Assembly (NCBI GenBank): GCA_024223125.1
Contig: JAAEOP010000243.1
Location: forward strand, 1-7,323
DNA from: Chloroflexota bacterium
Lineage (GTDB): Bacteria > Chloroflexota > Anaerolineae > Promineifilales > Promineifilaceae
Direction of reading: 5' to 3'
Length of the DNA: 7,323 bases
Every line of letters begins with the position of its first letter. The stretch's first letter is position 1. The position numbers and the translations under genes were made by a program. Shown piece by piece: positions 1 through 7,200 of this stretch. Under the pieces are notes generated by a model. The model had not been told where the DNA came from and searched no databases. It saw nothing but the letters and a program-made list of their open reading frames with translations.

Positions 1-28
1 GATTACCGATTACGGATTACGGATTACG
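1..28. repeat. 7-bp tandem repeat (GATTACG), four units
   Basis: Four head-to-tail heptamers are present: GATTACC followed by three GATTACG. They begin at the window edge, so the array may extend further upstream. They end about 5 bases before the ribosome binding site of the DUF4349 gene, in the region where its leader or promoter should be. The function is unknown; it could be a slipped-strand microsatellite or a regulator-binding array. Confidence 0.8.
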
Positions 29-33
29 AAAAA

Positions 34-37
34 GGAG
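34..37 (+). promoter_or_regulatory. Ribosome binding site of the DUF4349 gene
   Basis: GGAG, inside AAAGGAGAAA, lies 6 bases before the ATG at 44. It supports that start codon. Confidence 0.75.
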
Positions 38-43
38 AAACTC

Positions 44-850
44 ATGAAACGCATTATTTTTACTCTTTCACTGTTAACTCTAATCGGCGCGGGTGTTATC
101 ACGCCCGTGATCCCCACTTATGCTCAAACTGGCAGTGAACGGCTGGTGATTAAAAATGGAAGTTTGCAGGTACAGGTTGGGGATACGGACGCGGCCGTGA
201 CCACCGCCCTGCGTCTGGCAGAAGGCTTGAACGGGTACACCCTCAGCCAGCAAATCTGGGAAGATGACGCCCGCTACCGTTACGCTGACATCACCTTTGG
301 TATTCCCGCGGCCAACTTTGAACAGATGTTGAACGCGCTCAAAACGTTGGGCACAGTGCAGGATGAATGGATTGCCGGCGAAGATGTGACGGACGCGGCC
401 GTAGACCTGAATTCCCGCCTGGACAACTTGCACAGCAACCAGGAGCGGGTGCGCGTCTTTTTAGACCAGACCCGCTACATGACAGAAACGTTAGATGTAC
501 ATGACCAGTTGACTCGTGTGGAAGGAGAGATTGGCGATTTGCAAGGGCAGGAAAATTATCTGGCTGATCGGGCGGCCGTGGCTACGCTAACCTTGCATTT
601 AGTTCCTCTAATTCCTACACCCATGCCCGTCCCCACCGCCACGCCCACGCCGCTGCCCACCCCCCAGGCGTGGCATCCAGCAGACACAGCCCAGTTAGCC
701 ACCGTCCGACTCACCGAAACCACCCAATCTGTTGTTGACTTCGGTATTTACCGTTTGATTATCTGGCTGCCCCGGCTGCTGCTTTTGCTGCTGTTGTCTT
801 TTGTCATTCGAGGGGTGATGCGGCATTTTAGACGGCCGTCGGCCGGCTGA
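44..850 (+). CDS. DUF4349 domain protein, exported and membrane-anchored
   Basis: A 268-residue protein of unknown biochemical function. Residues 1-27 form a signal peptide: KR at the start, a hydrophobic core, and a likely signal peptidase I site after TYA. There is no lipobox cysteine. Residues 32-187 match the DUF4349 pattern as I know it: an initial strand (RLVIKNGSLQVQV), the 'dITFGIPAANFEQML' segment, 'LGTV', the conserved 'EDVTDAAVDLNSRL' block at 113-126, then a charged helical, probably coiled-coil stretch (about 127-175) and a closing beta strand (TLTLHLVPL). A Pro/Thr linker (PTPMPVPTATPTPLPTP, 191-207) precedes a C-terminal transmembrane helix (about 236-255) with a basic tail (RHFRRP). 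The domain should therefore face outward, tethered by the C-terminal helix. It appears monocistronic and convergent with the downstream dehydratase. Some DUF4349 proteins are annotated as putative lipoproteins; the role is not known. Confidence 0.85.
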   Translation: MKRIIFTLSLLTLIGAGVITPVIPTYAQTGSERLVIKNGSLQVQVGDTDAAVTTALRLAEGLNGYTLSQQIWEDDARYRYADITFGIPAANFEQMLNALKTLGTVQDEWIAGEDVTDAAVDLNSRLDNLHSNQERVRVFLDQTRYMTETLDVHDQLTRVEGEIGDLQGQENYLADRAAVATLTLHLVPLIPTPMPVPTATPTPLPTPQAWHPADTAQLATVRLTETTQSVVDFGIYRLIIWLPRLLLLLLLSFVIRGVMRHFRRPSAG

Positions 851-876
851 TGCCAGGCGGGGAAAGTTGTAGTTTG

Positions 877-910
877 AGAGGTTCCACCTTTTTGAAAAGG
901 TGGAACCTCT
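877..910. terminator. Intrinsic terminator-like hairpin between convergent genes
   Basis: A 16-bp perfect inverted repeat (877-892 and 895-910) contains GGTTCCACC and GGTGGAACC around TTTTTGAAAA, giving an effective loop of several bases. On the plus strand it is followed by TTTT (910-913), so it best fits termination of the DUF4349 transcript. It also lies 7 bases beyond the stop codon of the opposing dehydratase gene. On that strand there is no downstream T run, although the hairpin could still stabilise or end the transcript. Confidence 0.75.
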
Positions 911-916
911 TTTAAT

Positions 917-1921
917 CTACTGAAACAGAACCATATCCGCTTCCACCATCAAGCCAATTAATTCCTCAAAAGAGGTGCGTGGTTCCCAGCCTAAATCCTG
1001 TTTAGCGGCCGTGTAATCCCCCTGCAAAACGCCAATCTCCGTCGGCCGCAGCAAAGCTTCGTCTGCCTGCACATGTTCCTGCCAATCCAGACCGGCGGCC
1101 GCAAACGCCACCCGGCACAAATCGCGCACAGCGTATGATGTGTTCGTGCCAATAACGTAATCTTTGGGTTCACCATTTTGCAGCATCAGCCACATCGCTT
1201 CTACATACTCTTTGGCGTAACCCCAATCGCGGCGGGCATCCAAAAAGCCCAGTTTGAGTTTGCCTTCAGGCGTAACCAACGGCCGTCCCAATTCATCCAG
1301 CGGCGGCTGTTTAACCTGGTTTTTGATGCAGGCTACAGCGGCCGTTACTTTGCGCGTTACAAAATGTAGACTGCGGCGCGGGCTTTCATGATTGAACAAT
1401 ATACCGCCACAGGCAAACAAACTGTAGCTTTCCCGGTAACAACGAGTCATCATGTGGGCATACGCTTTAGCAATGCCGTAAGGGTTATTGGCATCAATCG
1501 GTGTGGATTCGTTGGCCGCGTCAGCCTGAATGTGGCCGAAGATTTCCCGGCTGGTGGCCTGGTAAACACGGGCGTGCGGCGCATGAACGCGCACTGCTTC
1601 CATGACCCGCACCACCCCCAACCCGGTAATCTGACCAGTATAATAGGGATGTGTCCAACTATCGGCCGGCACCGATTGGGCGGCGATATTGTACACCTCG
1701 TCCGGCTGGTATTGACGCATGATCCGGGCAATGCTTTCATGGTCTAGCAAATCGGCCGCTTCAATGTGAAGACGGCCGTACAGATGCTTGATATTGGGAA
1801 TGTTCACATTTGTACTGCGGCGAATGGTGCCCACGACGGTATATCCTTTCTCCAGCAAAAAATCTGCCAGATAGGAACCATCCTGAGACGATACGCCAAT
1901 GATTAAAGCTGTTTTATTCAT
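917..1921 (-). CDS. gmd: GDP-mannose 4,6-dehydratase-like SDR enzyme
   Basis: A 334-residue extended short-chain dehydrogenase/reductase. The Gmd family converts GDP-D-mannose to GDP-4-keto-6-deoxy-D-mannose, the precursor of fucose, rhamnose and related deoxysugars in surface glycans. Visible family features are the nucleotide-binding turn at 9-15 (GVSSQDG), 'GTIRRS' at 31-36, the active-site block TSREIFG at 123-129 (Glu126), the YxxxK pair Tyr148 and Lys152, 'GILFNHESPRR' at 173-183, 'LDARRDWGYAKEYVEAMWLM' at 227-246, and the C-terminal 'RPTEIGVLQGD' at 292-302. The ATG at 1921 is chosen because GGAGG lies 5 bases upstream and the fold starts there; the frame stays open to 2116 but that part has no family similarity. 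Oddities: the middle Gly of the usual GxTGQDG is Ser12, the usual active-site Thr aligns with Ser124, and about 15-20 extra residues lie at 203-222. No GDP-fucose synthase partner is in the window. A related GDP-sugar dehydratase or reductase is an alternative. Confidence 0.85.
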   Translation of the reverse strand: MNKTALIIGVSSQDGSYLADFLLEKGYTVVGTIRRSTNVNIPNIKHLYGRLHIEAADLLDHESIARIMRQYQPDEVYNIAAQSVPADSWTHPYYTGQITGLGVVRVMEAVRVHAPHARVYQATSREIFGHIQADAANESTPIDANNPYGIAKAYAHMMTRCYRESYSLFACGGILFNHESPRRSLHFVTRKVTAAVACIKNQVKQPPLDELGRPLVTPEGKLKLGFLDARRDWGYAKEYVEAMWLMLQNGEPKDYVIGTNTSYAVRDLCRVAFAAAGLDWQEHVQADEALLRPTEIGVLQGDYTAAKQDLGWEPRTSFEELIGLMVEADMVLFQ

Positions 1922-1926
1922 GATGT

Positions 1927-1931
1927 CCTCC
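1927..1931 (-). promoter_or_regulatory. Ribosome binding site deciding the gmd start
   Basis: On the minus strand, GGAGG lies 5 bases before the ATG at 1921. It favours this start over the in-frame ATG at 2116. A possible -10 element (GATAAT or TAATAT, minus strand, 1942-1949) lies just upstream without a convincing -35. Confidence 0.8.
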
Positions 1932-2035
1932 GTATGGCCTGATATTATCGCAAAAATATGTGGGGACGCTACGGCCGTGCTACGCTCGCCCCTCATTGAT
2001 ACAACGGCAAAAGCCTGGGATTGCTTCTCTGTTTC

Positions 2036-2068
2036 AGATTGGTTCATTCTCCAAGAATGAACCAATCT
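2036..2068. repeat. Perfect 15-bp stem hairpin in the gmd upstream region
   Basis: AGATTGGTTCATTCT (2036-2050) pairs perfectly with AGAATGAACCAATCT (2054-2068) around a CCA loop. Neither strand has a T run after it, so it is not a normal intrinsic terminator. It lies 115-147 bases upstream of the gmd start, in the possible leader of that transcript. It could be a REP-like element, an operator for a dimeric regulator, or an RNA structure. Confidence 0.7.
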
Positions 2069-2153
2069 TGAAGACAGGGCGAGATAATGCGGACGGAACG
2101 CCATATGTGTAGCCAAAGTACACCCGCGTTATCCTGCCTCTACGCCATCATTG

Positions 2154-2176
2154 AAATTGTCGTTTGGCGACAATTT
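2154..2176. repeat. 9-bp stem hairpin
   Basis: AAATTGTCG (2154-2162) and CGACAATTT (2168-2176) are exact reverse complements around a TTTGG loop. No T run follows on either strand. It could be a protein-binding dyad in the divergent promoter region; no function can be assigned. Confidence 0.55.
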
Positions 2177-2250
2177 GAATAGTGTCTGATAAGAGCTTAA
2201 AATAAACGTCCACAAAAAACAGACCGTATCCAAGACACTGCGAGGTAAAA

Positions 2251-2415
2251 ATGGAAACTTACATGAACAATGGGAACAACAATAGTAACCATTCAGGTGC
2301 CCGGCACTTCATTACCAAGTCTACTGGAGTAGCACACTCGTTTATAAGTGCCGGGCACCTTGGGGGAGTGAATGGTTACCAACAATATTATGCCAAGAAT
2401 TATGGGCAGAATTGA
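2251..2415 (+). CDS. Possible small ORF reading through the MITE
   Basis: A 54-codon ORF starts at an ATG preceded by GAGG at 5 bases spacing (2242-2245). It begins METYMNNGNNN, runs through the 95-bp inserted element, and ends at TGA 2413-2415. I recognise no family. If the element and one 8-bp duplicate are removed (103 bp, which shifts the frame), the ORF becomes 25 codons (METYMNNGNNNI, then MPRIMGRIDIILI). It then stops at TGA 2429-2431, overlapping the GAGG of the ABC gene and 9 bases before its GTG. That position would suit a translationally coupled leader peptide before the insertion. The ORF is short and may be chance; the ribosome site and stop position are the only support. Confidence 0.25.
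   Translation: METYMNNGNNNSNHSGARHFITKSTGVAHSFISAGHLGGVNGYQQYYAKNYGQN
2277..2387. mobile_element. MITE-like 95-bp element with 8-bp target duplication
   Basis: The core spans 2285-2379. It begins GTAACCATTC and ends with the exact reverse complement GAATGGTTAC. The inverted repeat continues inward: AGGTGCCCGGCACTT (2295-2309) pairs with AAGTGCCGGGCACCT (2346-2360), with 9 unpaired bases (TGGGGGAGT, 2361-2369) on the right side. Each inner arm is itself a near palindrome (GTGCC-C-GGCAC). CAACAATA directly flanks the core on both sides (2277-2284 and 2380-2387), as expected of a target site duplication. From memory, ends starting GTAA with 8-bp duplications are typical of the IS66 family, so a non-autonomous IS66-type element is the best guess. 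No transposase is encoded. Confidence 0.75.
2320..2331. repeat. Small central hairpin inside the MITE
   Basis: CTACTGGAGTAG, in the unpaired centre of the element, folds as CTAC-TGGA-GTAG. With the flanking arms it would give a long cruciform-like structure in the transcript or in single-stranded DNA. Confidence 0.4.
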
Positions 2416-2429
2416 CATTATCCTAATTT

Positions 2430-2433
2430 GAGG
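2430..2433 (+). promoter_or_regulatory. Ribosome binding site of the ABC transporter gene
   Basis: GAGG lies 7 bases before the GTG at 2441. It supports a GTG start, since there is no better ATG nearby. Confidence 0.65.
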
Positions 2434-2440
2434 TTGCCTT

Positions 2441-4219
2441 GTGGAAAAAGAGACCCAATCCTTTAAACAATCCTTTACCGTGCTGCGCTGGTATGTACAG
2501 CCAGAATGGAAACGGGTGTTGGCGTTATTCCTGCTGCTATTCGTGGCCATTGGTTTGCAGCTTCTTCAACCGCGCATCTTGGCCGACTTTATTGATCTGG
2601 CCACGGGTGAAGTGAGCGTTACAACGATGGGGGGGTTGAGCAGTCTCACGGCCGTCGCCCTCCTCTTTATTTTTATTGCCTTCATCTACCAACTATTTGC
2701 TGCCGTGGCCGCTTACGTAACCCAGGATGTGCGCTGGCGCACCACCAACGAACTACGCGCCGATCTGGCCTGGCATGTACTCAACTTGGATATGGCTTTC
2801 CACAACGGCCGTACTGCCGGCGAAATGATCTCCCGTGTAGATGAAGATGTAAACACCCTCTCCAACTTCTTCTCCCAATTCATCATCCAGGTATTAGGGA
2901 ATGGATTGCTCATTCTCGGCGTCATTATTGTGCTGGCACGGCAAGATTGGCGTATTGGGGTGGGGTTTGTGGGCTTTGTGATTGTGACTGCGGCCGTGCT
3001 CAACACCCTCATCAAACTAGCTATTCCTGCCTGGGAAGCCTTTTTAGCCATGGGCGCCAAATTGTTCGGCTTTATCGAGGAACGACTAGCCGGAACCGAA
3101 GATATTCGCGCCAATGGGACGGTTGCTTACACCATGCTGCGGCTACACCAGACATTACGCCAGCAGTATGTTGTCGAGCAAAAAGGGTTTGCTCTGGGTA
3201 TGCTCACCTTTTCTAGCACACAAGGATTATTCCGAGTGGGCACAGCTTTAGGTCTGGGGTTAGGCGGCTGGCTTTATTTGCAGGGTAGCATCACCATCGG
3301 CTCCGTCTTTCTCATCACCACCTACAGCGCCATGTTGCAAGAGCCGCTGCGTCGCCTGACCCAGCAGTTGCAAGATTTTCAACGGGCGGTGGCTGGCGTC
3401 AGTCGTATTCAGCAGCTATTTCTCACCCAATCATCCATTCAAAATGACGAATCTTCTGGAGTACGTCTGCCGGACGGGGCGTTGGCGGTACAGTTTCGCA
3501 GCGTCAATTTTGCTTATACGGCCGACAAACCGGTGCTGCATGATTTGAATTTTTATTTACGGCCGGGTGAAGTGTTAGGACTTCTAGGGCGCACCGGTTC
3601 GGGCAAAACAACGACAACCCGGCTCATCTTTCGACTGTATGAAGCCTGTGGCGGTGTTGTGCGATTGGGCAACCGGCCAGTCCAAGCTGTGCCCCTGGCT
3701 CATCTGCGGCAAAAGGTGGGGCTGGTGACGCAAGAGGTGCAGTTGTTCAACGCTACCATTCGCGACAACCTGACCTTTTTTAACGCGGCCGTTTCCGACA
3801 CTCAAATTTTGGCCGCGCTAACCGATCTGGAACTGACGACCTGGTATGAATCGCTGCCACACGGTCTGGACACAATGCTGGAAGCAGGCGGCCAGGGACT
3901 ATCGGCCGGAGAAGCGCAGTTGTTGGCATTTACACGGGTTTTTCTGCAAGACCCTGGTTTGATCATTATGGATGAAGCCTCATCCCGCCTGGACCCGGCG
4001 ACGGAGTTTTTGATTGAACGGGCCATTGATAAGCTGCTGCTGAACCGCACAGCCGTCATCGTCGCCCACCGTCTTAAAACTGTGCAACGGGCGGATACGA
4101 TTTTGATTTTGGAAAACGGCCGTGTCAAAGAACTCGGCGCTAGAGTCAAGTTAATGAACACTCCTGATTCGTATTTCAACCAACTGTTGCAAACGGGGTT
4201 AGAAGAGGTGTTGGTATAA
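2441..4219 (+). CDS. ABC exporter half-transporter (fused permease and ATPase)
   Basis: A 592-residue type IV (exporter-fold) ABC protein that would use ATP to move an unknown substrate across the inner membrane. Residues 1-320 are the membrane domain, with hydrophobic segments near 24-44, 68-95, 141-163, 172-193, 250-280 and 283-300, and the 'RTAGEMISRVDEDV' coupling region at 124-137. Residues 347-585 are the nucleotide-binding domain: A-loop Tyr359, Walker A GRTGSGKT (383-390), Q-loop Gln431, signature LSAGE (487-491) in place of LSGGQ, Walker B with catalytic Glu (LIIMDE, 507-512), D-loop SRLD (515-518) and His543. All catalytic residues are present, so it should be active. Half-transporters of this LSAGE kind are often encoded beside a second half. 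None is next to it here, so it forms a homodimer or pairs with a product from elsewhere. It starts at GTG. The next gene begins 51 bases on without a terminator and may be co-transcribed. The substrate (lipid, drug or peptide) cannot be told. Confidence 0.9.
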   Translation: MEKETQSFKQSFTVLRWYVQPEWKRVLALFLLLFVAIGLQLLQPRILADFIDLATGEVSVTTMGGLSSLTAVALLFIFIAFIYQLFAAVAAYVTQDVRWRTTNELRADLAWHVLNLDMAFHNGRTAGEMISRVDEDVNTLSNFFSQFIIQVLGNGLLILGVIIVLARQDWRIGVGFVGFVIVTAAVLNTLIKLAIPAWEAFLAMGAKLFGFIEERLAGTEDIRANGTVAYTMLRLHQTLRQQYVVEQKGFALGMLTFSSTQGLFRVGTALGLGLGGWLYLQGSITIGSVFLITTYSAMLQEPLRRLTQQLQDFQRAVAGVSRIQQLFLTQSSIQNDESSGVRLPDGALAVQFRSVNFAYTADKPVLHDLNFYLRPGEVLGLLGRTGSGKTTTTRLIFRLYEACGGVVRLGNRPVQAVPLAHLRQKVGLVTQEVQLFNATIRDNLTFFNAAVSDTQILAALTDLELTTWYESLPHGLDTMLEAGGQGLSAGEAQLLAFTRVFLQDPGLIIMDEASSRLDPATEFLIERAIDKLLLNRTAVIVAHRLKTVQRADTILILENGRVKELGARVKLMNTPDSYFNQLLQTGLEEVLV

Positions 4220-4220
4220 T
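4215..4220 (+). promoter_or_regulatory. Possible -10 box upstream of the STAND gene
   Basis: TATAAT overlaps the stop codon of the ABC gene, about 50 bases before the STAND start. No good -35 lies at 16-18 bases; TTGCAA (4187-4192) is too far at 22. This is weak evidence for a separate promoter and may be chance. Confidence 0.2.
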
Positions 4221-4270
4221 AGTAATCGGTCATCTGTTGAGTTTTCAGAATAAAGGTTGTTGGTAAACAT

Positions 4271-7200
4271 ATGTCTGGCACAACAAGTTCAACTCTTCCC
4301 ACCCCAGAACCAGCCCACTTGTTAAGCTCGCTTGAGAAAATTAGTCAGCACACGCAAGCGGTGGCAGAAACGGCCGCAGAAGCGAAAGCGTATGACAAGC
4401 AAAATCTGGCTGCAGGAATTACCAGAGTGGCGGTCGGGTATCGGCGTCAGGTAGAGGAAATGGGAAATGAGAGGAGATCACGGCCGTATAAAGGGCTGCT
4501 GGCTTATCGTTTTCGGGACGGGTTAAATTACTTTGGCCGGGAACGAGCGCTAAAAAAATTACTAGATCGCCTGGACGAGGACAAGTTGACCGTGTTACAC
4601 GCAGAATCAGGCGCTGGCAAAACTTCGTTATTGCAAGCCGGTCTGATGCCGCAGTTGCTGAACCGGGGAGATTTGCCGCTTTATTTACGGCCGTATAACC
4701 AAAATCCAACCCCAGCCATCAAACGCCTCATTCTCCCCAACTTGCGTGCCCAAACCATATTTTCTGCCGGAATAGAACAATCCAACCAGAGTGACGCCGA
4801 ACGGCTGGTGCAAAATGAACTCAACACTATCCTGGCCGAAGGATTTAACCTGGATGAACTTCGCGGCCTGGCCTTTGACCTGAACATTGATTATGAAGAA
4901 ATCCCCGGAGAAACCCGCTCTCGCAAAATTCTTGAACTTATCACTTACATGATCAGAAGGGGACGCGCCGAGGAATTGTTACAAGTATGCTATCGTTTGC
5001 GGCCAAACCTGTCTACGCCGGCCGGGTCCGAAGCCGGCATGGCGGCAAAATTATCCATCGCCCCCTTAAAAGAGTTCTTATATCAGGTCAGCGGCGTTCT
5101 GGGGGATGGGGTTGTCATTACTATCCTTCTGGATCAGTTTGAAGAGTTTTTTACAGAGCTGAATGAATTTGAACAAATCATTTTTGTGCGCGAATTGGCC
5201 GCTTGTCTGAAAGATGAAAATTTGCCGGTAAGATGGGTGCTTTCTTTACGTACCGAACAGTTTGGCCGGCTGGCTAATTTTCGCCCCCATATTCGCAACC
5301 CATTTGCCAATGAATTGCGGCTAAACCGGCTGACACGAGCTGAAGCGCGACAGATTGCAGACAGACCGTTGGAAAATATGGATGTTGAATTTGAACCGGG
5401 GCTGGTCACGGCCGTGTTAGACGATTTGATGGACGGTGAAGAAATTGCCCCGCCCCAGTTGCAGCTTGTCTATTCTGCCTTATACGAACAACTGCCGGAT
5501 GGGGAAACCATCATTCTGAAAAAATTATATGATGCGGCTGGCGGCACGGCCGGCATTTTACAAAACCATCTGGATAATGTGCTAAATCAATATTTTGAGC
5601 CGCCGCAGCGACCCATCGCCATAGAAGTTCTGGGGGCATTGGTGACATCGGATGTGCGCCGTATTATTCGCACAAAGGCTGAATTGGCAGCCGAACTTAC
5701 CCGGCAAAACCTGTCTGAATTGGAGTTAGAGGCTATCCTGGAACAGTTATTGGAAGGTCGTTTACTACGGGTAGCGGGAGAAGAGATAGGCGAAACTGCA
5801 TATGAGTTAACGCACGATTATCTGGCCGAAAAAATAGAATTAACGCCAGAAGCCAAAGCACGTAAAGCGGCCCAGGAACTTCTCCAACGCGAGTTGTTAA
5901 ATTGGAAGCAATATCACACACTGATGCGCCCCCAAACATTGCAGGCTGTGTCGGCGCAGCGGGAAATGATGCCATTAGCTGAAGCTGCCCATGAGCTGCT
6001 TGTTCGCAGCGCCCTGGCTGCGGATGTGGACTGCGCTGCCTGGTTATCTTTCGTCGCCCCAAAACTGGCTCGCCGAACGTTGTTGGATAGTCTTACCGAC
6101 GACAATCCGCAGATACGCCTTAGGGGGATTCATTATGTGGCTGATTTTTGGAATGAGGATATGGAAACGGCCGTTATAAAGATAGCTGCCAATGATGAGA
6201 ATGCGGCCGTTCGCCAGGCCGGTTTGACAGCGTTGGCAGTTAAAGCGCCGGCTGAAGCCTGCCAGCTGTTAACGTCAATGCTGGAATCCCCTGATCCGAC
6301 ACGGCGGGCCAAAGCGGTACGCCAGATTGAGCCTTATCTGGATGATGCCATTTGCCAACGTTTGTACCGGCTGGTAATTGAGGATGATGTGGAACCGGTC
6401 TGGCAGGCGGCCTTGACAATGCTGGCAGCACACGCGGCCGCCCCGTATCGTCGAAATTGGCGGCCGCTCAAGCAAACACCGTTTGCGAAACGGGCGCGAC
6501 TGTATAGCTATTTGCAAACTTTGGCTGTGTCCCTGCCGGCGACTATTCGTTGGCGTTTTAGGGTGGCTCAATGGGTGTCAAATATCAAAAGTGAATGGGC
6601 GTCTAAAACGATCAGAGCGTATACCATTTCTCTGCTTGGCGGCGGGTTAATTGTTTTATGTGGGGCGCTGTTTTGGTTTAGTGCGGTGGAGACGGGTTGG
6701 CGGATTGAGGATTCAATAACGGCCGTAACATCAAATGGTCCCCGAACCCTGGCGCTGGATTCTCAAGATGAAACAATCTTGTATGCCTCAGACCAGACAC
6801 CGGGCGGTTTGTTTGTCAGCCTGGATGGTGGTTTAAGTTGGCAGCTTGAGCCTAACAATTTGTGGGCAGAGGAGATCGTGAAATCGGTGGCGGTAGGGGC
6901 GGGAACTGTTTATGTGTTGACGGCCGATTCCGTCTATATTCGGGCTGGCAAGGACCGTTTTCGGGAGATGACACCGGACACGTCTGCAAATTTGATTGAT
7001 GTGACAATGGATCCGGTTGAGCCAGATGTTGCTTTTGTGGGCACGGCAGGGGATGGTTTGTGGCGAACACAGAATGGAGGCGTTGAATGGCAGCGGGTTG
7101 GAGCAACGGATTTGGGGTCGGTAGTTACGGCCGTTAGCAGCAACGGTGTTTTTGTGGTAACCATAACAGATAAGGGCGTATGGTGGAGTGAAAACGACGG

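Larger units (their letters stand above)
1922..2440. other. 519-bp intergenic region between divergent gmd and ABC genes
   Basis: This region separates two divergently transcribed genes and must hold both promoters. It contains one ACGGCCGT palindrome (1971-1978), a 15-bp hairpin (2036-2068), a 9-bp hairpin (2154-2176), a distant 7-bp inverted pair AGTGTCT/AGACACT (2181-2187 and 2233-2239), a 95-bp MITE-like insertion with target duplications (2277-2387) and a small possible leader ORF. Apart from 1971-1978, the CGGCCG word is absent from the whole region. Confidence 0.7.

Noticed and set aside
1..28. GATTACG repeats as a CRISPR array
   Set aside because: The units are 7 bp, directly adjacent and lack spacers.
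1922..2116. N-terminal extension of the gmd frame (65 extra codons)
   Set aside because: It has no family similarity, runs through a 15-bp hairpin, and the internal ATG at 1921 has a strong GGAGG at 5 bases.
2181..2239. AGTGTCT/AGACACT inverted pair as ends of another small mobile element
   Set aside because: Only 7 bp match, with no extension and no flanking target duplication.
2412..2417. Perfect TTGACA as a -35 box for the ABC gene
   Set aside because: The -10 position 17 bases on would fall at 2435-2440 (TGCCTT), against the start codon, and does not resemble a -10 box.
2293..2550. Minus-strand 85-codon ORF with a hydrophobic MSILPIILGIILLV stretch
   Set aside because: It overlaps the start of the ABC gene and reads through the inserted element. 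No ribosome site decides a start, so it is probably a shadow.
5733..6571. Several 60-110 codon ORFs in other frames between the winged-helix and HEAT regions
   Set aside because: The long plus-strand frame is continuous here with recognisable domains. The alternatives are low-complexity shadows without ribosome sites.
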